Positions 42,743 through 51,992 of a DNA stretch of 64,000 bases are shown piece after piece. The notes under the pieces were generated by a model. That model was not told where the DNA came from and searched no databases. It saw only the letters and a program-made list of their open reading frames with translations. Source of the DNA: an uncultured Bacteroides sp. (GTDB taxonomy: Bacteria; Bacteroidota; Bacteroidia; Cytophagales; Cyclobacteriaceae); assembly GCA_902168185.1 (NCBI GenBank), contig CABHOV010000035.1, forward strand, positions 1 through 64,000. The letters are read 5' to 3'. Within the stretch, counting starts at the first letter, position 1; the number at the start of each line of letters is the position of its first letter. The position numbers and the translations under genes were made by a program.

Positions 42743-43612
42743 ATGATTTTAGTAACAGGAGCCACGGGCCATCTCGGAAAAGCAACCGCCCAATATTTAC
42801 TACAGAAAACAGCATCGTCAAACATTGCTGTACTGGTACGGGATGTTGCAAAAGCTGCTGACGTTGCAGCACAAGGTGTTGATGTACGCGAAGGTGACTA
42901 CAATGATGTCGCTTCACTCGTAAAGGCGTTTACTGGTATAGATAAACTTTTTTTCGTATCGGGTAATGATGTCCAACATCGTTTAGGACAGCAAGCCAAT
43001 GTAGTGGCTGCTGCCAAAACAGCGGGTGTAAAACATATAGTATATACCAGCTTTCAACGGAAAAATGAAACAGAGACTTCACCCATCTTTTTCATTGCCA
43101 AGTCGCATCTTAACACCGAAGCGCTTTTGAAAGATTCAGGAATCACCTATACTATTTTAAAGCATGGCCTTTATATGGACATTCTTCCGATGTTTATAGG
43201 CGACAAAGTATTGGAGACCGGAACTATATTTCAACCGGCAGGAACCGGAAGAGCAGCGTTTACGTTACGCGCTGATATGGCTGAAGCAGCTGCAAACATA
43301 CTTATCACTTCGGGACATGACAATAAGAGCTACGATATCTCGGGTGGCACTCCGTATTCGTATCAGGAAGTTGCTGATGGTATCAGTGAAATAACTGGAA
43401 AGAAAATTGCATACGTATCGCCTACGCAGGAAGTATTTCACCAGGAACTTAGCAAAGCGGGTGTTCCCTCAGAATATATTGGTATGTTTGGGGCATTCAA
43501 TGAAGCAATCAAGCAAGGAGAGTTTGATATGGAGGATACAACCCTCGAAAAATTGTTGGGAAGAAAGTCAACTCCTTTGAAAGACTATTTGAAGACTGTA
43601 TATTCCAATTAA
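42743..43612 (+). CDS. NmrA-like NAD(P)H:quinone oxidoreductase-type SDR
   Basis: 289 residues, cytoplasmic. The N-terminal Rossmann motif is TGATGHLG (residues 5-12), with the atypical SDR layout of QOR2/NmrA proteins (VREGDYNDVASLVKAFTGIDKLFFVSG, HIVYTSF). No signal peptide is present. It is divergent from an HxlR regulator, which supports a role in reducing quinones or reactive electrophiles. YceI follows 61 bp downstream on the same strand. Confidence 0.9.
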   Translation: MILVTGATGHLGKATAQYLLQKTASSNIAVLVRDVAKAADVAAQGVDVREGDYNDVASLVKAFTGIDKLFFVSGNDVQHRLGQQANVVAAAKTAGVKHIVYTSFQRKNETETSPIFFIAKSHLNTEALLKDSGITYTILKHGLYMDILPMFIGDKVLETGTIFQPAGTGRAAFTLRADMAEAAANILITSGHDNKSYDISGGTPYSYQEVADGISEITGKKIAYVSPTQEVFHQELSKAGVPSEYIGMFGAFNEAIKQGEFDMEDTTLEKLLGRKSTPLKDYLKTVYSN

Positions 43613-43673
43613 CCAGCACACATTATACATTAACAATAAATAAAACAGTTTCACTAAAATTTAATTATCAAAA

Positions 43674-44243
43674 ATGAAAAAATTTACTTTATCCGTTATC
43701 GCTTTAGCATTTGCAGTTTCAGCTTTTGCTCAATCATGGTCATTAGACAAAGCTCACTCTAAACTTGGCTTTGGTGTAACCCACTTGTTGATCTCTACAG
43801 TTGATGGTTCTTTCAAATCATTTGATGCGAAAATCACTTCTTCTAAAGAAGATTTCTCTGATGCGGTTATCGAATTAACAGCAGACGTTAACTCTATTAA
43901 CACAGACAACGACCAACGTGATGGACATTTGAAAGGCGCTGATTTCTTTGATGCAGAGAAATTCCCTACACTTACTTTCAAAAGCACATCTTTCAAGAAA
44001 AAAGGAAAGAACACCTATACATTAGTTGGTAACCTGACATTACACGGTGTTACTAAACCAGTTACATTGGAAGCTGTATTTAACGGTACTGCCGTTCATC
44101 CTTACACAAAGAAAACTATCGGTGCTTTCAAAGTTACTGGTATAATTAAGCGTTCTGATTTCGGTATCGGAGCTGGTACACCTTCAGGTGTTGTTAGCGA
44201 TGAAGTTACTCTTACTGCTAACACTGAATTTGCTAAAGACTAA
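43674..44243 (+). CDS. YceI-family periplasmic lipid-binding-like protein
   Basis: 189 residues with a signal peptide ending FAVSAFAQ. The YceI lipocalin-like fold is clear: WSLDKAHSKLGFGVTHLLISTVDGSF, DFFDAEKFPTLTFKST and LTLHGVTKPVTLE. YceI proteins bind polyisoprenoid or similar lipids. Codons differ from the neighbours, with many TCT, GCT, ACT and AAC codons, as expected for a highly expressed gene. It may be read through from the NmrA gene and ends at a terminator. Confidence 0.93.
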   Translation: MKKFTLSVIALAFAVSAFAQSWSLDKAHSKLGFGVTHLLISTVDGSFKSFDAKITSSKEDFSDAVIELTADVNSINTDNDQRDGHLKGADFFDAEKFPTLTFKSTSFKKKGKNTYTLVGNLTLHGVTKPVTLEAVFNGTAVHPYTKKTIGAFKVTGIIKRSDFGIGAGTPSGVVSDEVTLTANTEFAKD

Positions 44244-44269
44244 TTTCAGATAGTTTTTAAAACTCTAAA

Positions 44270-44317
44270 GGATAGCGTTGCTGAATGTTTTACAGGAAGC
44301 AGCGCTATTCTGTTTTT
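44270..44317 (+). terminator. Terminator after YceI
   Basis: A 13-bp stem with two G-T pairs (GGATAGCGTTGCT / AGCAGCGCTATTC) is followed by TGTTTTT. It lies 26 bp after the YceI stop. Confidence 0.7.
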
Positions 44318-44372
44318 AAAGGTATATCTTTTGATTAATCTCATCTTTATACAAGCTTGATTTCGTTGTATA

Positions 44373-45707
44373 CTATACTTTCCTTCTTTTTTGTTGCTCA
44401 ATAGTGTAGCTCAGTATAGATGCGCAGGCGAGCGCCACAATAATCCACGGTGCATATGCTGCTATCTTCTCAACAAGCATTGTTAACGGATTTGTTTTTT
44501 GCAGGATTCGTTCTGTCATCCACGCAAGTGCAGCTATAGCGGCCACAACCGCTCCTGTAACTCTAAAAGACGTATATAGGGATGTACGACTTAACAGGAT
44601 GAGCCACGGAACAGTGAGCATGATCACAAACAGCTGCATCAATTCTATACCGATATTAAAGCCTAATATACTCAGCGTCATGTATGCAGGTGCGAGGTTC
44701 AGATTAGCCAGTGTACCTGCGAACGCCATACCGTGTATTAAACCAAATCCTGCAGCAACATATACTTCACGTCCCGGAAATATAGGGCGAAAGGCATGCA
44801 CCGCGGATACCAGAATAGAAAACGCTATCAGAATTTCTATTGGTTGATTCGGAAACTGAAGCCACCCGATAACACCGGCAAGCAGTGTGATTGAATGACC
44901 TACTGTAAAGGCAGTGACTACCCGAAGCAAATGAACAATGCTATACCGGATGCCCCCGAAGTTTCCCCAACGTTTTTTCGTAGCCAACAGCGGTGCTGGT
45001 AGCAACAACGTAAGAAGAAATAAAAGATGATCGGTGCCCGCTGCAATATGATCCATACCCAGACGCACCATGCTGCTGAATCCATTCCGCCAACTGCCCT
45101 CCTCAAGGTTGATCTTTAATGGATAGATCTGGTTACTGCCGGTGTCAACGCGAATCACGCCTGCTTCAACCGGGTGTTCTGCGATAATGCCAGTCTCCCA
45201 ATCGTTACGGATCGATACCAACGCGGCATGCGTTACAACCTGGTGCATGATCACATCATAGTTCAATGTAAAATTTCTGCTGTTGGCCCCTGCGGGGGGC
45301 TGCATCCATAAGCGTATCGTTATCTCCTGGAATGGACCGCTATAGGTTTGTTCGGCTGGCGCGACATTCATATATACTATAGATACACTCCACAAGCGGC
45401 CATCTGCTGCTTGGGGATGTATATGGGCTTTTAAATACGCTTGCAGTTGAGTGCCAAGTCTTGCCACCAACGTCTCCGGACTTTTAGTTACATCATTTCC
45501 AAAGGCAAGCTCCAGTTCTCCTAATGGCAACTGCAATTCTGCGGCTACACCATCAGGCCGTATATCAAGTAATACAATGGTGTTGGGCGTCTGATGCGCC
45601 TGCACAGATAGTGAAGCAAAAGTAAAGATGAATACAAATGCGAGTATGAAAATAAACAGCCGCCCTGCTGTTGCAGAGCGGTTGTTTAAAATGAATTTGT
45701 TGTTCAT
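44373..45707 (-). CDS. HupE/UreJ-family membrane protein
   Basis: 444 residues. A signal segment (about 15-38) precedes an extracytoplasmic domain of about 200 residues, followed by 6-7 membrane helices. Family features include MVRLGMDHIAAGTDHLLFLLTLLLPAP, VGHSITLLAG and GLIHGMAFAGTLANLNL, with histidines typical of HupE/UreJ nickel/cobalt permease-like proteins. The long N-terminal domain (HQTPNTIVLLDIRPDGVAAELQ) is typical of the Bacteroidota HupE/UreJ_2 form. It lies 13 bp after a DUF3500 gene, so they form an operon. The transported metal is not certain. Confidence 0.88.
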   Translation of the reverse strand: MNNKFILNNRSATAGRLFIFILAFVFIFTFASLSVQAHQTPNTIVLLDIRPDGVAAELQLPLGELELAFGNDVTKSPETLVARLGTQLQAYLKAHIHPQAADGRLWSVSIVYMNVAPAEQTYSGPFQEITIRLWMQPPAGANSRNFTLNYDVIMHQVVTHAALVSIRNDWETGIIAEHPVEAGVIRVDTGSNQIYPLKINLEEGSWRNGFSSMVRLGMDHIAAGTDHLLFLLTLLLPAPLLATKKRWGNFGGIRYSIVHLLRVVTAFTVGHSITLLAGVIGWLQFPNQPIEILIAFSILVSAVHAFRPIFPGREVYVAAGFGLIHGMAFAGTLANLNLAPAYMTLSILGFNIGIELMQLFVIMLTVPWLILLSRTSLYTSFRVTGAVVAAIAALAWMTERILQKTNPLTMLVEKIAAYAPWIIVALACASILSYTIEQQKRRKV

Positions 45708-45720
45708 GGATTGATCAGAA

Positions 45721-47361
45721 TTATAGCCCTATATAATCACGCTTGTGATCACGGAACACAGCGTGATAGTGAATTTCCGAAGGATATACCACACCTGTCT
45801 GACATATAAATTCAATCCATACACTAGGCCCATCGATTCGAACATAGTCTGTATTGGCTGTGAGGAATGTGCTGGCATTACCGGATGTACCGCTTGAATT
45901 ACTCGCATACGTCACATAGGTATCCGCTAGTTCAGATGTATATATAGCCAGGAAACTTTCAGCTGATGTAGCATCGAGATCGTTAACCCAGGGAGCCATG
46001 GCTGCCAACACTTTTAATTGTGCTGCGCTGCTCAATGTACTTACCTTAATACCTTGCTTGGTAGCAGGCATTGTATTGGAAGTACTTCCAGGCACCATCA
46101 ACACATCAGAGAATGTAGAGGAATTCTTTGCGCTTGCTAGTTCAGCCGTTGTAAAGGATGCCAGCATCTCGGCCATGACCGAGCGTTCCGAAGCAAGAGG
46201 CGCATACGTTGTTCCATTGGTTGTCCAAGTCTTAGGTTCTATACCTTGATGAGAAGGCGTGATGCTTACTACAGTGCCCGCAGTATAGGTTATATTTTGT
46301 GCATAGTGATGGCCGCCGAACTGCAGCATCCATGTACCAGTAGTACTGGGTGCACCTAAAAATGCAATGATATAGTTTCCGGATGAATAGCTGCTGGTGT
46401 TACCACTCTTTGTTCCCAGTACATCATCGGCTGCATTCACTTGTGAAAATTCGCTATACCCTTCATCAGTAGAAGTACCCGATGCAGCGGCTATAACGGC
46501 TTTGGCTGCTGCCAGCTGCGTTGCTGTAAGCGAGCTGAAGGCTAATCCATTCCGGCAACTTAATCCGCACGGAAGATTAGACCATCGGATTGCATTTGCT
46601 TTTGTATAGGCAATTTGAAGAGAAGTAATCTGTGTTGAAGTAAGTGTAGCTTTAAAAGCTTCAGCCAAACATACAACCTTCTCTGCTGTTGTTGTAGCAG
46701 AACTGCAGTCGGCAGTGGTGGTAGCGGTAACGGTGAAATCATCCGTTGATGTCGCTGTTGTGCTGCTTGTATTAACGGACACAGCAATCTTGCCCGTAGT
46801 AGCACCAGTTGGAACAGTAACAGTAAGCTGTGTCGCAGTAGCTGCAGTAACAGTGGCTGCGGTGCCATTGAATGTAACTGTGTTACTAGCTAATGTAGTA
46901 CTGAAATTCGTACCCGTAATCGTTACGGTTATACCCTCGGCTCCACTTGTTGGTGTAAAGCTTGTTATCGTAGGTGCACTGGTGGACGTTGTCGTTATAG
47001 TAAAATCACTGGATGATGTTACTGTAACACTATTCACTGTAACTGCAATTTTACCGGTAGTAGCACTGGTTGGAACTGTAACCGTAAGCTGTGTTTCAGT
47101 AGCAGCCGTAACGGTAGCAGTTATACCATTAAAAGTTGCCGTGTTGGCAGAAGTTGATGTACTGAAATTAGTACCAGTAATAATAACCGTAGTGCCAACT
47201 ACACCACTGGCAGGGGTAAAGCTTGTAATGGCTGGCGATGTTGTTGCATCGTCATCATCATTACAGGCCGAAACTGTAAACAGACACACAGCTATAACAG
47301 CTGTGCCAATTACCATGGCGGTTAATGTCCGCATGGATACTTTCATTTTTTCCATCATCAT
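45721..47361 (-). CDS. DUF3500 lipoprotein with two IPT/TIG domains
   Basis: About 546 residues from the first of three consecutive ATG codons at 47361. An ATG at 47346 also gives a good lipoprotein signal (CLFTVSAC then NDDDD). Two near-identical IPT/TIG domains follow (e.g. ITSFTPASGVVGTTVIITGTNF and its second copy). A DUF3500 domain (about 230-546) comes next, with WSNLPCGLSCRNGLAF, LQFGGHHYAQNITY and IYHAVFRDHKRDYIG-like ending. The histidine-rich FGGHHY segment suggests metal binding, and pairing with HupE/UreJ downstream supports a metal-related surface role. This is inference. Confidence 0.85.
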   Translation of the reverse strand: MMMEKMKVSMRTLTAMVIGTAVIAVCLFTVSACNDDDDATTSPAITSFTPASGVVGTTVIITGTNFSTSTSANTATFNGITATVTAATETQLTVTVPTSATTGKIAVTVNSVTVTSSSDFTITTTSTSAPTITSFTPTSGAEGITVTITGTNFSTTLASNTVTFNGTAATVTAATATQLTVTVPTGATTGKIAVSVNTSSTTATSTDDFTVTATTTADCSSATTTAEKVVCLAEAFKATLTSTQITSLQIAYTKANAIRWSNLPCGLSCRNGLAFSSLTATQLAAAKAVIAAASGTSTDEGYSEFSQVNAADDVLGTKSGNTSSYSSGNYIIAFLGAPSTTGTWMLQFGGHHYAQNITYTAGTVVSITPSHQGIEPKTWTTNGTTYAPLASERSVMAEMLASFTTAELASAKNSSTFSDVLMVPGSTSNTMPATKQGIKVSTLSSAAQLKVLAAMAPWVNDLDATSAESFLAIYTSELADTYVTYASNSSGTSGNASTFLTANTDYVRIDGPSVWIEFICQTGVVYPSEIHYHAVFRDHKRDYIGL

Positions 47362-47802
47362 TAGTTTAACATACTTTAAGGTTGATTTACAGCAGCGGTT
47401 ACTACTGCAACTTTGTATACACCCTAAACGTGCGCAGTAAGTGGAATCTTTAGCACACATGATTGTTTTGCGATGAATGGATGGTATTCTGCGAAGAATC
47501 AAATTATTTCGGTTCACTGACAGAACGTTGCTGTCCAATTGTATTGTAAGTGACCAGGAAAACTATTTGCGACAAAGGCGTCTTATTCCGCGATGAGCAA
47601 GTATACTTTATATACTGTATTTATATATGCGGATACTTCACAAAATATAGTACAACGTGACTCGGTATCGCACCCGCCTATTACAATTTATATTTACTCG
47701 ACCAGACATTCTGAATATTAATATTCAAGCATGAGAATGCTTGAAAAAACAAAAGCCATTCGATGAGTATCGAATGGCTTTCAATAGATTTATTATTATA
47801 TA
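47362..47802. other. 441-bp intergenic region upstream of DUF3500
   Basis: This region holds the DUF3500 promoter and the terminator of the WG-repeat gene (47752-47781). It also has two short palindromes, TGAATATTAATATTCA (47711-47726) and CAAGCATgagaATGCTTG (47727-47744). The frame of the DUF3500 gene runs open into it but with non-coding-like composition. Confidence 0.6.
47752..47781. terminator. Terminator after WG-repeat gene
   Basis: A perfect 13-bp stem (AAAGCCATTCGAT / ATCGAATGGCTTT) with a 4-nt loop lies 21 bp beyond the WG-repeat gene stop. Confidence 0.8.
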
Positions 47803-48849
47803 CTATTTTACGACTTCCATATCCTTGATGGCTTCAAATGTAGGTTTAATAACCCACTCTCCTTGTGTATTAATAATGCCCCACTTGTCACCTTGCTTTG
47901 CAGCTGCGTAGCCATTCTTAAAATCACGTGATCCATCAAATTTAGCTTCGATTACCCACTCACCTTTCACGTTGTAGAAACCGAACTTGCCATTCTTTTT
48001 ACCTTGCGCTAAACCGTTGGAGAAGTCACCAAACAAATCGGTGTCTACATGTGTAACATTACCAGTTTTGGAAACATATCCCCATACATCTCCTGTCTTA
48101 ACGCGTGCCACACCACTTTTAGCATCGAATTCTTTTCCAACGTCAAATTGTGGTTTGATTACCCATTCACCTTTCGTGTTAATATAGCCTAACTTTTTAT
48201 CTGCAGTTTTAGCCCACGCTAATCCATCTTTAAAATAACCAACACTCTCAAACTGCGCAGGTATAGCAACTTTTCCGTTCTCGGCTATAAATCCGAATTT
48301 TTTATCGGCAGCCCTATAGGGAGCAAGGCCTTCTGAAAAAGGTTTAACATCTAGTACAGAGCCTTCTACCGGAAACTCCTCGCCTTTTGTATTCAATACG
48401 ATGTATGAGGTTCCACTCTTTACAACGGCATGACCTCCGTTAAATACGGTAGGGTCGTCATACTTCGCCAGAATTGCCAGCTTGCCACTGGTATTCATAT
48501 ATCCCCACTTTTCGCCATTCTTTACTGGCACCATTCCATTTTCAAAACCTTTTACATCTATACCGAAACCATCAATCAATTTAAAGCCGCTAATTTCTGT
48601 TTGTAATTTTTCACCTTTTACATTGATAAAATAATATTGTCGGTTTTTCGTGTCGTAAATAGGTGCATATCCATCGCTGGAAAATTCATAACATTTTTCA
48701 AACTGAGGCTGAATGATGATGTCTCCTTTCAGATTGACATAACCCCATTTTTTACTGGCGTCCTTAATCTGTGTAACATATTGTTGAGACCATGCGCTCG
48801 ATGCTATAAGAGCAGCGAATGCAAAACTAAGAAGGGTTTTCTTTTTCAT
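47803..48849 (-). CDS. WG-repeat protein, secreted
   Basis: 348 residues with a signal peptide (about 1-21). About eight WG repeats fill the rest, seen as WGYVNLKGDIIIQPQFE, WGYMNTSGKLAI, LGYINTKGEWVIKPQFD, FGFYNVKGEWVIEAKFD and WGIINTQGEWVIKPTFE. WG repeats form a beta-propeller-like binding surface with no known enzyme activity. It is a single gene with a terminator. The ligand is unknown. Confidence 0.92.
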   Translation of the reverse strand: MKKKTLLSFAFAALIASSAWSQQYVTQIKDASKKWGYVNLKGDIIIQPQFEKCYEFSSDGYAPIYDTKNRQYYFINVKGEKLQTEISGFKLIDGFGIDVKGFENGMVPVKNGEKWGYMNTSGKLAILAKYDDPTVFNGGHAVVKSGTSYIVLNTKGEEFPVEGSVLDVKPFSEGLAPYRAADKKFGFIAENGKVAIPAQFESVGYFKDGLAWAKTADKKLGYINTKGEWVIKPQFDVGKEFDAKSGVARVKTGDVWGYVSKTGNVTHVDTDLFGDFSNGLAQGKKNGKFGFYNVKGEWVIEAKFDGSRDFKNGYAAAKQGDKWGIINTQGEWVIKPTFEAIKDMEVVK

Positions 48850-49079
48850 TATTTTGTATTTAGTAGAGTCGTGTTACAAGTTAGTTTTTTCCAGTTAAAT
48901 TTCATCCACCCGAAGGCATTCGTACAGGAAATGAATATACGTAACGCCATACGATAAGTTCTGTTATCCGGTTTCAAAATTTAATCAAAAGAATTACAAC
49001 GTATTGATTTCCACAACGAATAAGATGAACAATTCTTACTTTGATTAACTATGTTTGTTAAATAATTCAGACTCTCTCT

Positions 49080-49802
49080 ATGCGCATCGCCTATTCTTTC
49101 ATTCTCATTATAGCGTTGTTCCTGTCACAGTCCACATACGCTCAAAAGGTTGACGAAATTGTGAACAAGTATATAGCATTCACCGGTGGAAAAAAACAAT
49201 GGGAAAAAGTGAAGACGATTACAGCTACTGGAGAATATGACTATGGCGGAATGAAATTCCCATTCAACTCGTACGCTAAATCACCAGACCGGTATAAATT
49301 CAGTGTCGCTGCGAATGGCAAATATTATGCGCAGGCGTTTGATGGAACAAGAGGTTGGAAGATTGACGTTTTCAATGGTGAGACTAACGCTACAATTCTC
49401 ACGGGAAAGGATGCGCGTGCTATGGCAAACGAAGCTGATGTTGAAACGGAAAGTGTGCTGATCGACTATCGTAAAAAAGGACATCGTGCAATTTTAGAGG
49501 GAGCCGATACCGTGCAGGGGAGAAATTGCTTCCGGGTAAAGTTCATTCACAAAGACGGCGATACAGCGCTATATTATTTTGATCGCATCACTTCAGAATT
49601 ATTCATGAAGACGAGTGAGTCGAAAAATGCAGAAATGAAGGGCACGTTACTCCATACGATCTATAGCGACTATCGGGATGTAAACGGACTAAAATTTCCT
49701 TTCAAGATAATCAGTAAAGCAAATGACCAGGCGATCCTTACCGTTACCTTTGAGCGGATTGAATTGAATAAAGCGATCGATGATGCAGAGTTTCAGCCGT
49801 GA
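49080..49802 (+). CDS. LolA-like outer-membrane lipoprotein-sorting-type protein
   Basis: 240 residues with a signal peptide (about 1-22). The sequence IVNKYIAFTGGKKQWEKVKTITATGEYDYGGMKFPF and the C-terminal YSDYRDVNGLKFPFKI match the LolA/LolB-like half-barrel proteins common in Bacteroidota periplasm. It probably binds a lipid or lipoprotein, but specific function is unknown. It is convergent with the membrane protein gene 29 bp away. Confidence 0.72.
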   Translation: MRIAYSFILIIALFLSQSTYAQKVDEIVNKYIAFTGGKKQWEKVKTITATGEYDYGGMKFPFNSYAKSPDRYKFSVAANGKYYAQAFDGTRGWKIDVFNGETNATILTGKDARAMANEADVETESVLIDYRKKGHRAILEGADTVQGRNCFRVKFIHKDGDTALYYFDRITSELFMKTSESKNAEMKGTLLHTIYSDYRDVNGLKFPFKIISKANDQAILTVTFERIELNKAIDDAEFQP

Positions 49803-49831
49803 CATATTCTTGCATTGAAGTCATTTATATA

Positions 49832-51025
49832 TCAACGACTGCTTCCAAATTTTAATTTCAACGCTCGTATACTATATGCTGCACCGCCTCCTGCAAGCAA
49901 GACAAGTCCAGGTTCCATAGGAATATAAAAACGATTGTCCCAATCCACGGAAGAGATTGCTATCAGACAGCAGTTGAGCACAATCATAACGGCAGTAAAA
50001 ATCTTTGTGGAATCAGTGGCTCTCCTAAAGCCAACGACTTTGTTTCGCCATCCAAAATAATATAGTATATAGATCAACATTACCCATATCAATGCATAAA
50101 GATTGTGTGCTGTGGAATAATAGGGTCGCACCGCAGAAACCAGGTACCATACTTTCAGTCCTGCGGATTTTAAAAAATAAACAGGATTATCCAACGCGAA
50201 AAACAACATCCGTAACACGGCCGGCTTATCTGAAGAAATTACCAGGCTATCGGTCTCTAAGCGCATGCTTTCGGAATATAGCGCGCCTCCCTGTATGTCA
50301 TCCATATAGGTTACAATGTTTCCTTTTCGATACTGCTCTGAAAAATCCCAGCGCGTAAACATGAAGTCCGCGGAGATATAGGCAATCACGAACATACAGG
50401 GTACAATTACGAATCTCCAAACAAATCTATAGCGTATAGCATGCCAGTGATAGTGTACTAAAAACGCTATGGTGGAGACTATAATTAAAATACCCGTGGG
50501 TCGCGTAAAGAAAGCAATCACTGACAAGATTATAACCCAGAAATAATCAGCTATGGAATCTTTGAAAGATGCTAATCGAAGAATCAGAAAACAAATTATA
50601 CTACACGCCAGCGATTCGGTCATAGCTGTTGTGTTCCAATGGATATTGTCCCACCAGATCAAAAAGACTATACCCGACATCAAGCCTGCCTTTGGATCAT
50701 TGAAAATCTTTGCGCTGGCGCGGTATAAAGCTATGGTGGCGAACAGAGAAATAACGCATTGAAAAACCAGGTAGGGCACGAGTTGCCCCGGAAAAATCCA
50801 CCGAAAGAAAGCTATTAAATGGATAGGCACCGAATAGAAGATAAAATGTGAATCTTCCAATGCGCCATCTTGTATTAAAGCGTCAGCGCATTGTATATAA
50901 ACCTTTGCATCATACAGGCTTCGTATTCCATAATGAAAAAATAAAAAGGCATGTACTATGCCCCAAACAGCAACCAATATCGTGACGTGATATTTATCTG
51001 TACTATATTTACCTGGTTGCTGCAC
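49832..51025 (-). CDS. GT-C-like polytopic membrane protein (GT39/ArnT-type glycosyltransferase candidate)
   Basis: 397 residues with about nine to ten hydrophobic helices spread through the length. An acidic motif in the first periplasmic loop (RSLYDAKVYIQCAD) and the following MTESLACSII segment resemble lipid-linked sugar transferases of the GT-C superfamily. No closer family signature is visible and the protein is shorter than ArnT. It stands alone. Function is tentative. Confidence 0.5.
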   Translation of the reverse strand: MQQPGKYSTDKYHVTILVAVWGIVHAFLFFHYGIRSLYDAKVYIQCADALIQDGALEDSHFIFYSVPIHLIAFFRWIFPGQLVPYLVFQCVISLFATIALYRASAKIFNDPKAGLMSGIVFLIWWDNIHWNTTAMTESLACSIICFLILRLASFKDSIADYFWVIILSVIAFFTRPTGILIIVSTIAFLVHYHWHAIRYRFVWRFVIVPCMFVIAYISADFMFTRWDFSEQYRKGNIVTYMDDIQGGALYSESMRLETDSLVISSDKPAVLRMLFFALDNPVYFLKSAGLKVWYLVSAVRPYYSTAHNLYALIWVMLIYILYYFGWRNKVVGFRRATDSTKIFTAVMIVLNCCLIAISSVDWDNRFYIPMEPGLVLLAGGGAAYSIRALKLKFGSSR

Positions 51026-51134
51026 GCTGCTTATATATATATCTTATCGGTGATGATTATGCCGTTATGTGGCTTTTGCAGAAAGATACAATGCGCTATC
51101 GTAACTTAGCAATACGTAACTACTGGTTCCCGAA

Positions 51135-51173
51135 TAATGATGAAGGCTCTTACCCAGTAAGAGCCTTCATCAT
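51135..51173. terminator. Strong hairpin terminator downstream of VOC gene
   Basis: A perfect 18-bp stem (AATGATGAAGGCTCTTAC / GTAAGAGCCTTCATCATT) has a 3-nt loop. It lies 25 bp beyond the leftward VOC gene stop. Confidence 0.85.
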
Positions 51174-51198
51174 TTATCCTCCGAGGATGTCTCAGGAT

Positions 51199-51666
51199 TT
51201 ACTCCTTTGCATCGTTGATCTCGATCCAATAACCATCAGGGTCCTGTAGCCAAAGTTGTTTAACGCCATCTACGCGTGTAGTGATTGCCTGCTTCGCTCC
51301 GTCCCGATCTTCCCACGGTATATTATTTTTCTTCAGCACGGATACAAAAGCTTCAACCGATGCGACACTGAAGCACGTATGCTGATTTTTATAATACTCT
51401 TTCTTTTCGGTTGCCCCTTGAATAATATGCATCGCCACACCTGGTGCAATTCTAAGCCACGCATGTTTTCCATCATGAAACGGTTCAGGGATTGTATCCA
51501 CGCCTATGATATTTTGATAGAAGGCCGCACTTGCTTTTGCGTCTTTCACATAGATCGCTGTGTGATTGAGTGTCGCTTTTGCTTTCGTATTTTTTGCTTG
51601 CGTGTATCCGTCAGTGGCAATGCATAATGTTAAAATAAGGGATACCAGCAAATAGAGTTTCTTCAT
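51199..51666 (-). CDS. Exported VOC (glyoxalase-fold) protein
   Basis: 155 residues. A signal peptide (about 1-22) is followed by one VOC domain: LNHTAIYVKDAKASAAFYQNIIG, AMHIIQ, NQHTCFSV and QDPDGYWIEIND. Histidines and the final glutamate sit at the usual metal-ligand positions. Most VOC enzymes are cytoplasmic, so export to the periplasm is notable. The substrate is unknown. Confidence 0.87.
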   Translation of the reverse strand: MKKLYLLVSLILTLCIATDGYTQAKNTKAKATLNHTAIYVKDAKASAAFYQNIIGVDTIPEPFHDGKHAWLRIAPGVAMHIIQGATEKKEYYKNQHTCFSVASVEAFVSVLKKNNIPWEDRDGAKQAITTRVDGVKQLWLQDPDGYWIEINDAKE

Positions 51667-51686
51667 GACAGCGTTGTTTATTCTTT

Positions 51687-51694
51687 CAAAGATA
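51687..51694 (-). promoter_or_regulatory. Candidate -7 element of VOC gene
   Basis: On the minus strand TATCTTTG matches the Bacteroidota -7 consensus TAnnTTTG. It lies 20 nt before the start codon, implying a very short leader. The -33 element is not clear. Confidence 0.4.
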
Positions 51695-51871
51695 TATGTA
51701 CAAAATCACAACGGTAAGCCTGGATATCAAATACTTCTACCACAAAGGCGTATAAATATTTGATGGAAGGAGAAAAAGCGGCCCACGGGCAACGTAAAAT
51801 CCAATCATTACCCTTACAAGAGGGGTGAAAAAATATTTACAATGACGTTTGAACGTGTAACAGGCTTAATA

Positions 51872-51904
51872 TTTGTTTACCTGATATGTTGTCATATACC
51901 TTTA
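51872..51904 (+). promoter_or_regulatory. Candidate Bacteroidota promoter of the sensor kinase gene
   Basis: TTTG at 51872-51875 and TACCTTTA at 51897-51904 are separated by 21 bp, close to the TTTG-N19-21-TAnnTTTG consensus. The predicted leader is about 80 nt. Confidence 0.45.
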
Positions 51905-51992
51905 GTTTACACACAAAAATTCCTGAAAATTTAGTTAATTACCTAAAGTTCATTACTCTAAAAAGCTGAACTGGTAAGCGAGGGAGAGAAAC

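Larger units (their letters stand above)
51667..51992. other. Divergent intergenic region between VOC and sensor kinase
   Basis: 326 bp containing two promoter candidates described separately (51687-51694 leftward, 51872-51904 rightward). No gene is visible. Confidence 0.6.

Noticed and set aside
46715-47440. Long rightward open frame opposite the DUF3500/TIG gene
   Set aside because: It is low-complexity V/T/A sequence, the antisense shadow of threonine-rich TIG repeats, with no start context or family motif.
47711-47744. Two short palindromes upstream of DUF3500
   Set aside because: They are A/T-rich and could be chance. No paired copy was seen at other promoters.
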